Positions 56,546 to 64,000 of a stretch of 64,000 bases of DNA are shown piece after piece. Source of the DNA: Lactarius indigo (Eukaryota; Basidiomycota; Agaricomycetes; Russulales; Russulaceae). The notes beneath the pieces were generated by a model. It saw nothing but the letters and a program-made list of their open reading frames with translations, was not told where the DNA came from and did no database searches. Where the stretch lies: contig JAFKAC010000093.1 of assembly GCA_025766275.1 (NCBI GenBank), positions 164,199-228,198 of the forward strand, written 5' to 3'. The first letter of the stretch is position 1; each line of letters opens with the position of its first letter. Made by a program: the position numbers and the translations under genes.

Positions 56546-59500
56546 TCATGGCATCTCCTCGTCGGAGTCCGATATTGTCGCCTTGCTTATACTGGTGGAC
56601 AAGGCAAAAGACACCGTCAGTATCTCTTCCAAGGCGTCGAGAGGGACTCACTATTGTTTTTTCCGAGGCGCTGACGAGAGTTCTTCGTCTTCCTCACGCG
56701 CAACACGTTTCCTCGTTGCTCCGCGCTAACGAACATGCTCTTAGCAACCAACCAAGGTGCACGCCAAGATAAAAATACACACCTTCTTGGTGGGCTTCTC
56801 CTCTTCGCCCTCCGAGAACAGCGCACCATCTTCCGCGTCCGAAGCCTGCGCACTAGCTGCCGCGCTCGCTGCACCGCCCTTCTTTATCTTGCGCCGCTTC
56901 TTTTTTGGCTCTCCGCCTGCCCCGCCATTTGCGGGCGTACTCAAACCCTCGTCGCCGCTCGGCGCCTCGGACTTGACCTTCCGATTCGCCGCCTTGCGTG
57001 CTTTCCGCATTTCCCGCTCCTCGTCACTCTCGTTCTTCACAAGATCCGCGCTCCACTGTTGTGCCTCCTGTCGTGCGCGCGCGCGGGCAGCCGCCAGCAC
57101 CTCTGCTTCCGTGCGAAGCTTCGCCTCTCGTTCGCGCTACCGAAAAAAGGGATGTCAGCGAAGTGTCTAAAGGGAGAGAGAAGGGTAACACACTTCGAGC
57201 GCCTCGACGCGCTCGCGCTCCGCGGCACGCCTTTGTCGCGCGCCCTCCATTCGCGCAGCTTGCTCTCCTTCGTGCTGCCGCTGTGCACTCAGGTGTTCTT
57301 CGGCACGACGTAGCATACTGTCTGCATACTTCTTGCGCTCTTCGGCGAGATCGCGGTCGTACGGTACCGCGCTCGCTGGGTCCGACGCAAGCGATCCGAA
57401 CATCTTCTGCGCGTGCACGGCGTGCGCGATCCCACGCTGTAACTCTGCGAGGGTGCGTTTCGTGGGTGGGAGTGCGAAGAGGAGCTCGGCGGACTTTTGC
57501 TGGATCATCGCGATGTTGTACACGATTGCCTTGTCCACGGGCTGGATGTGCAGTGCCTGTTGGCGGTAGACACGGAGAGCGATCAGGTAACGAACGATGA
57601 GGGAAGGAGGAAGGGACCGTTACCTTTTGCGTGAACCGTAGAGCCACAGTCATCGACGCGAATGATTGTTCCTTGTTTGCTTTAACGTACCATGACCGCG
57701 CGAGACATTGTAACACGGAGACATTCCGCCCGCCATAATAGCGCTGCGACGCTGTCTCATACTTCTCGGCAAGTTAGTCCAGATCGGGCACGGCAAGGAA
57801 CAACGATCAAGGTACGCACACTCTCGATCGCCCGATCCAACTCGTCTCGGGCAAAAAAGCAGTGGCCCATGTTGACGTGTACACTCCCGTCGTTGGTACT
57901 CTCGCGCACCTTTGCAAACACCTCTAGCGCATCGCGGGCGTTCATCGCGCGTCGTTGCGTCTCGTCGGGCGCTGGACCTGGCGGGAGCGCGCCACCCAAC
58001 GTGCCTAGCGCATCCTCGGCTGTGACAATCGCCAGTCCTTGTGCAGCAACGGCACACAGCGGATCCAACCCGAGTGCCTTCTCGTAAAACTCGGCGCTTC
58101 GCCGGAAGAGTAGTCGTCGCTCCTCGACACCCTTTGCGCTCGTGTCGCGACTTTCACGCGCCTGATGATAGTGCAACCATCCGGCTGCACATAGCGCGTA
58201 CAAATCATGCTTGTCGTGGTCGCGTAGCGTGCCGAATACAAATTCCCGCGCGCCTTTTGAGGCATTGAACTGGATGAGGAAGTAAGTGTAGTATGCACGC
58301 AGGTTGAGGTTACTGCTTTGCGATGCAAGCGAGTCTTTGAGTAGATCGTGAGCTTCGTTCCCTTGATGCATGTTGCCCAGTATGTGGGCTCGTCGTATTT
58401 TGGCTTTGAGGGAGGTCAAAAAAAGGCGCCGGTGAATGCAACTGGGTGACGCGTACCGTCCACGTATTCAGGGTGTCTCTCCAGGAGCTTCTCATACGCC
58501 TCCATTGCTTTCCCTTCGTCGTTCAAATCTTCGTATACCCGCGCTAGGTTGTAAAGCACGGAAGTTGACATCGCCTCTGCTTCAGCTCCAAGGGCACTGG
58601 CGCCGACCAACGCGTTCTCGTACATGATCCGCGCTTCTCCATACCGGGACTCGAGATGTGACACCACACCAAGATTGTTCAGTAATCTTGGATCGACGCG
58701 TCCTGCCTCTTCGCCGACTCGTACGGCCTCGGCAAATATCTTCCCGGTGCGTTCAAGATTCTCGCTTTGCAAGAGTCGCGCAAACTCGATGTGCATGTCA
58801 ACGTCGTCTACCACCGCACGTGATAGGGGTGGGTCACTTCGTGATGAACTGCCATTTTGTGCAGCAGCGTCTTCGGCTTGTTCGATTGCTCTGTACACAC
58901 GGTCAAAGAGCTCGCGAGCCTTGGTTTTCTCCTGGGCGGCGTCCGAGCTGGACACCCCTGGACGGGGATGCAGACGCAAGGAAGCTAGCATAGCCGTCGC
59001 TTCGAGCGACTTTTGTGGGTTTGGAGGTTGCAAAAGCCCGTCTAGAGTATGAATCGCAGCAGCCGTCTCGTCTGTAGAGTATGAGCAAACGCGAAAAGGA
59101 CCGTATTGTACGACCTACCATTTCGCAACTGCATCTGCGCGAACCCGATGGCTGCGAGGACATTCTTCGATTGTCCCTCGGCAGCTTGCTTGTAATGTTT
59201 CAATGCGTCACTGTAAGAGCCTTGTGCATGACAAACACGCCCCGCACGAATGTAGCCGTCCGTAAGCACGGCCAATGTGTCTGCAAATTGAATAGTTCGC
59301 TCTGCGAGTTTTAAAGCCTGCAAAGCCCCTGTTAGCGTTTCAGCCGGCGATAATAAGGAAACCGACAAACGCGTTTGTGCTGGCCCTTACGAAGGAATAT
59401 GTCGCAGAGGGCGTTCGCCGCAGATGCGCTGCGCTGATTGCTGTTGAATGCGCGCTCAATTAGCTTGGAACCAATCATGAGTTCCTGTATCCGCTCGTCC

Positions 59501-60611
59501 TCAGAAAGCTCGGGATTCTTGCTCGCATTAAGGGCTTCGAGTCCCAGAAGCAGTTGACCTGACCACTCAGAAGGGTTCTTTTCAATAGATTTGTGAGTCA
59601 AAGGCCGCAAGGGGTCTGAGGAGTCATCGCACCACTTCTACACTCCGCTCCCACGCAGCCTTTGCTTTCTCCCTGTGATTCAGTGCCCACAGACAGAGGC
59701 CAATGCCTATGCGAGGGTCCGGTAGAGAATATGGGTTCAGCTGCAGGACTTGTTGGAATAGTTTGAGAGCAGAAGCAAATTGGCGTCGTGTGTACAATAT
59801 TCTCGCCTGTCATGTTGTTAGAGCAGGCGCGGGTGTTGATCAGGGAAAACACGCCTTTCCGAGCAAAGCGATCAAGTTTGTTGGCCTCTCCTTCAAAACT
59901 GCCTCGAAGGAGCGAAAAGCGTCTTCCATTGATCGGTTTGCCAGCTGGTGAATGGCTTCCAAAATCGCATGAAAACAGGGTGCGCGCTAAAAGTTTGACA
60001 AGACAAACCACGGGTCAAAAGTAGCAACTCTTTTGTAGAGGCACTGATCTCCCCTCCTTCTGCTGCTGCCTGGTCACCGTGGTTGAGAAGTTGAGTCGCC
60101 TCCCGCATATATTCATCGCGAGACTTCTCAGCCGTCATAATATCCTGACCTGTTGATTAGACGCAATCAACGAGGCAGGCGAAATGCATTTGTACAACGA
60201 CATACGGGCATTAAGGAGCTTCAACTTTGGGGCCTTTCGTGCTTTTGCCAATTGTATGCTGGCAAGTAAGGAGTAGATGGATGGCAATGAAGAAGTGGAA
60301 CCACTGGACTGAAAGCCTGCCACGAATAATCTGAGCCGAAGAAGATAGACGGAACGCAGTGTGAACGCACTTTCAATAGCTGACAATGCAATTTTCTCTG
60401 CAGCGTCAAGGTAGCCCCTCCGCATGTACTCTCCAGCAAGCCGAGTCCAATAGGCTACTTTTGGCTGCCCCTCCTTCAAGACTTCTAACACATCATCGGC
60501 ATTGGAGTCAAGGTTGTCAAGTTCGATGTTTATAACCTCTTGTCCGCCGAGTTCGATATCTATTGACCTGCCGGGTGCCGAGTTCCAAGGATAGAGGTCA
60601 ACGGAGGCCAT
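56546..60611 (-). CDS. CTR9: CTR9, TPR subunit of the Paf1 transcription elongation complex
   Basis: Nuclear scaffold of the Paf1 complex, which travels with RNA polymerase II and supports H2B ubiquitylation and H3K4/K36 methylation. The start is ATG 60611 (MASVDLYPW). The conserved N-terminus has IDIELGGQEVINIELDNLD, then LKEGQPKVAYWTRLAGEYMR. Roughly 16 TPR-like helices follow over about ten exons (for example LIERAFNSNQRSASAANALC, YNLARVYEDLNDEGKAMEAYE, VHVNMGHCFFARDELDRAIE). The C-terminus is a charged coiled coil (EREAKLRTEAEVLAAARARA), KKKRRKIKK and a last small exon reading KATISDSDEEMP before TGA at 56546-56548. About 1100 residues, as usual for fungi. Head-to-head with ADA2. Confidence 0.93.
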
Positions 60612-61224
60612 GACGTGACACGGATAGTTTGACTGAACGCCTGGTTTTGAGAAGGGTAGCAATGCTTGACCTCTTTTCTTGCGAAGAGATGCAAGTATGT
60701 GACAAGAGGTGGGATGTAGGATGTATGCGCTGAACAAAACGCTCTCGATATCAACGCACGAACTTAGTGAGACGCACAGCAGAAAGCCGGGCCGGTGTCC
60801 CGCGTGATAACATGTACAAAGATGGCCAAACATCGCCCCAGGCGCTCGCCACCGTCGCCGACGACGAGCGCGTCGGGCGCATTGACCACCTATCTCTAGA
60901 TATTGTCCAACGCTCACATCTAGGAGACATTCATCAGGCCTCGACTCCAATCGTCTTTCTAGTAAGACCCATCCCTCATCGGCAACCCCTACGGGCACCT
61001 ACGTCGACGACTGGTCCCACAACCAAGACAAGACGAACGCAAGACCATAGCACCCACCGAGGTGTTATAAGGTGTACAAAAGCACCACCCGACTGCGATT
61101 CCACCTCCTGCTGGACTCTTCTCCTCCACTCCATCGAGGCCAACTCGCATTTAGCAAGCGTTCGTAAACTGCAACAAGTAGCGCAACCCCACCCCGAGAA
61201 AGCGCGGATTCGATTTCCCCTGCG
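60612..61224. promoter_or_regulatory. Shared intergenic region between divergent CTR9 and ADA2
   Basis: 613 bp between the two start codons, which point away from each other. A potential bidirectional promoter. The overlapping ORFs in this stretch show no domain and are taken as chance. Confidence 0.5.
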
Positions 61225-63551
61225 ATGACGGTCACAAATAGGAAGCGGCCACATCCTGCGGAGGAGGTATCGAGTGCGTGGTCTACTCTTGCAGCACGTT
61301 CTCCTCGTCCCTCTTCCCCTCTCTTTCTCACGCCCTTTAAATTACGTAAACCCATACTCATTTTCACCCCTTCCCCAGCAATCAACGAGCCCGGCGTACA
61401 GACAGAGTGCGACGGTTGTTTGGCCGATCTCACACACTCCATTCGGATCAAGTGTGCCCACCCAGCGTGTGTTGTAGGAGATGGTGTCGATCTTTGTCCG
61501 AATTGTTTTTGTAGTGGCAAGGAATTCGGCAAGCACAAACGAGGTCACGCGTATAGAGTTGAGGTGAGCAAATGCCGCTGGTACCCACGCGACATGAGGC
61601 TAACACCCAGGCATATGAAGGAGCTCCACTCTTATCCCATATTCTCTGAGGATTGGGGGGCAGACGAGTGATTTTCCTCTTTCTCTTTCTTGGGTGTGGC
61701 TGCTCACGGCTTTTCCAGGGAACTATTACTAATCGAGGGCACTGCCCAGCAAGGTCTAGGCAATTGGCAAGCAGTCGCAGAGTATGTCGGCACTCGCACA
61801 AGAGAAGAGGTAGAGGAGCACTATAACACCATCTATATCGATTCGCCCAACTGGCCTCGACCTGTATGGTCCTTTTGCTCCTCCCTTATCTCGACTGATT
61901 CACGCGACTCGTAGCGTATGGACCAATCTTTTGACATCGATCCTACAGAGTTCCAAGAACGGAAACGACGACGAATATCCAACATGACAGTCGCTCCCCC
62001 AAACCAAAAGGCACCACCGACCTCTGCACCAGGAGTACATGAGGTTGCAACTTTCCTTCCTGGCCGACTCGAATTCGAGCACGAGGTTGACAATGAGGCC
62101 GAGGATCTGATCAAGAACCTCGAATTCGGCTTATGTATGGAATGGGGCGGCGACTCTATTCCAGAAGATGAGGATGACCACGACTACAAGACTCGCATGC
62201 GCTGGAAGGAGGAGCAGAAGGAAAAGGAGTATGAGCAAGAGTTGGCGTTCACCGGACAAAATGGTCTGGTCAATGGCCTCATCCACAGTAATGGAAACGG
62301 CGTGGCTATGAATGGCGTCAACGGCGCCGCCAACGGTTATATCAAGAAGGAGAAGGAAGTGAAGAAGGAGAAGGATACACCAGCGCCAGATGATAACGGC
62401 GATGGCGCCGAGGAAGAGTCGGAGGAGAATATGCCCCCAATTCCGTTCGAGACCCAAGCCTCCCTCGACTTTAAGCTCACTTTGATTGAGATGTATATGC
62501 AACGCATGGCGAAGAGACGCGAAGCCAAGACTCTCATGTTCGATCGTGGGCTGCTCGAATACAAGAAGGTATGTGAGTCCAGTCACGAAGGGAAACGTAT
62601 TGAAGCTTTTCCAGCTGCAAGCCGCGGAGAAAAAAACGTCCGAAAGACGACAAAGACATCATTCATCGATTGCGGCCGTTTGCAAGGTTACAGACCGCAG
62701 AAGACTATGAAGTCTTCTGTACTGACATCTTGTGTACGGGTAAAGCCACACTATTGAATCCTAACTGACCTTCCGTTAGATGAAGCAATGCTACGCAAGC
62801 GAATAGCGGAACTACAACAATACAGGAGGCTCGGGTTAACCACGGCCGCGGACATCAAGAAATGGGAAGAGGACCTGTATAACGCGTGCGTTCCGTTTCG
62901 TGGTGACGTATGAATAGGCTGCCGTACTCAAAAAGGATCTTCAGACGCAAGCCAAGGCAAACATGTCACGAGATTCAGAGAGACTCCAGCAGCTTCGGGC
63001 TGCAAGTGCACGACAGTCTCTTGGACCGGACAGTTCGAGGCGCAACAGCGGCGTCGGCGTCGATGCCGATCGGAAAAGCGTTGACCAAACAAGCGCCACC
63101 GGCCCGTCAGGGCGCCGACCTCGTGCGTGTTTGTTTCCGCCTTTCCATCCATCACCACCTGTTCTAACCCGTTATCTTTCATTGAATAGCGGCGCCACTG
63201 AACCTCGCGAACAGTCCGTCCCTCCACCTCCTCACGCCCGCGGAGCAAACTCTCTGCTCGACCCTCCGTATCCTACCAAAACCCTACTTGGTTATCAAGG
63301 AGACGCTTGTGCGGGAGTACGCTCGCCGCGGTGGGAAGCTACGGCGACGCGAAGCACGCGACCTTGTGAAGATCGACGTGAATAAGACCAGCCGTGTGTG
63401 GGACTTCCTCGTACAAGCTGGGTACCTTCGCATCGGCGTGGACCAGAGCCAGCAGCAGCAGCAATCTCAGTCCCAGTCGCAACCGCAGCAACAGCCAACA
63501 CCTCAGCAGCCACCGGCCCCATCAATATCTGGTGGCACCTCATCTGGATAA
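61225..63551 (+). CDS. ADA2: ADA2, adaptor of the SAGA histone acetyltransferase module
   Basis: Partner of Gcn5 and Ada3; stimulates acetylation of nucleosomal H3. Start at ATG 61225 followed by an intron after EEVSS. In order: ZZ zinc finger (CDGCLADLTHSIRIKCAHPAC, LCPNCFCSGKE, HKRGHAYRV), SANT domain (DWGADE, ELLLIEGTAQQGLGNWQAVA, YVGTRTREEVEEHY), the conserved central region (FLPGRLEFEHEVDNEAEDLI, DFKLTLIEMYMQRMAKR, YEVFCTDIL, ELQQYRRLGLTTAADI), and a C-terminal SWIRM domain (LVIKETLVREYARRGGKL, KIDVNKTSRVWDFLVQAGYL), ending in a Gln/Ser/Pro tail. About eight exons with 45-60-nt introns. A Lys-rich acidic insert lies at about residues 290-330. Confidence 0.93.
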
Positions 63552-64000
63552 TACAGTACACCCTCGCCCTGTTCCTAATTCAACATCAGCGCCCACCTAC
63601 TGACACACTGATGCGACTTTACCCTCTTCTTCATAAGGGCCTCCGTCCCTCGGATATTTCTCGAACGCCCCTATCCTACCAATACTATAACATTGCACGC
63701 ACTTGTAACCTTATCACTCGCATCTTATCCTCCTGTTCCCCCATCGATATGTACCTGCCTTCCAATCGCACGATATACCTCACTTATCTCCGCAGCCACG
63801 AGAATGCCAGCGAGAGTTAATCCTTGGTGCCCAGCATCCAAACAAAGAACGTCAAAATGCCTATTAGAGCTACTGTCCATCGAAAACCCTCTACCTCAAT
63901 GGGCCACGATGCACGAGTTCTACCGCACTTGCCGTAACGCAATATATCGGCCGTCTGGCTCATAACGAGAAGTGACACACCCGTCCAAGTCAGATGCGTT
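63552..64000. other. Region downstream of ADA2, no gene seen
   Basis: Pyrimidine-rich sequence that probably includes the ADA2 3' UTR. Short ORFs have no recognisable features. Confidence 0.4.

Noticed and set aside
56735..57716. Arg/Ala-rich ORFs on both strands at the 3' end of CTR9
   Set aside because: They are in the wrong frames over the charged CTR9 C-terminus and have only compositional features.
60767..61228. 153-codon plus-strand ORF between CTR9 and ADA2
   Set aside because: It overlaps the CTR9 5' region and promoter and has no domain.

Overview
The window looks like genomic DNA of a filamentous basidiomycete, most likely an Agaricomycete. Genes are broken by many short introns of roughly 45-75 nt with GT..AG borders. 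The gene content is typical of mushroom-forming fungi: a Goodbye-NACHT-ankyrin STAND receptor, a DUF6593-like gene, lineage-expanded orphan families, a pepsin-type protease with a hydrophobic tail, and fungal hAT, copia and LTR elements. Order and genus cannot be fixed from the sequence alone.

Layout. (1) 1-9.3 kb is nested transposon DNA. A 220-bp tandem array (five 44-bp subunits per unit) is followed by a long ORF with a Pho85-type cyclin box, which runs straight into a polypurine tract and a 753-bp LTR (TGTCACG..CGTGACA). This LTR interrupts a Ty1/copia element whose integrase, reverse transcriptase and RNase H parts survive, with one in-frame TGA, plus its own 3' LTR. (2) 9.44-18.47 kb is a 9-kb hAT transposon with terminal inverted repeats and an 8-bp target duplication. 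Its transposase is dead (a nonsense codon and a solo LTR in an exon). It carries what look like captured host gene fragments, including a DNA cytosine methyltransferase and a PPWD1-like WD40 piece. (3) 18.5-38.7 kb is a tandem duplication of a ~10-kb unit: a conserved non-genic block, a minus-strand Goodbye-NACHT-ankyrin gene and a minus-strand DUF6593-like gene. In unit 1 the receptor is intact and the DUF6593-like gene is dead; in unit 2 the receptor is frameshifted and the DUF6593-like gene is intact. (4) 40.7-52.1 kb is a second tandem duplication: palmitoyl-protein thioesterase followed by two convergent orphan gene families (called Y and X here). The second thioesterase is a pseudogene. 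(5) 53.2-63.6 kb is a conserved housekeeping block: aspartic protease, ZNHIT3-like HIT zinc finger, Paf1-complex subunit CTR9, and SAGA adaptor ADA2. CTR9 and ADA2 are divergent from a ~0.6-kb intergenic region.

Working together. CTR9 (transcription elongation) and ADA2 (histone acetylation coactivator) share a potential bidirectional promoter. The receptor and the DUF6593-like gene were duplicated as a pair, which makes a functional link possible but unproven. The left 18 kb is a record of successive insertions.
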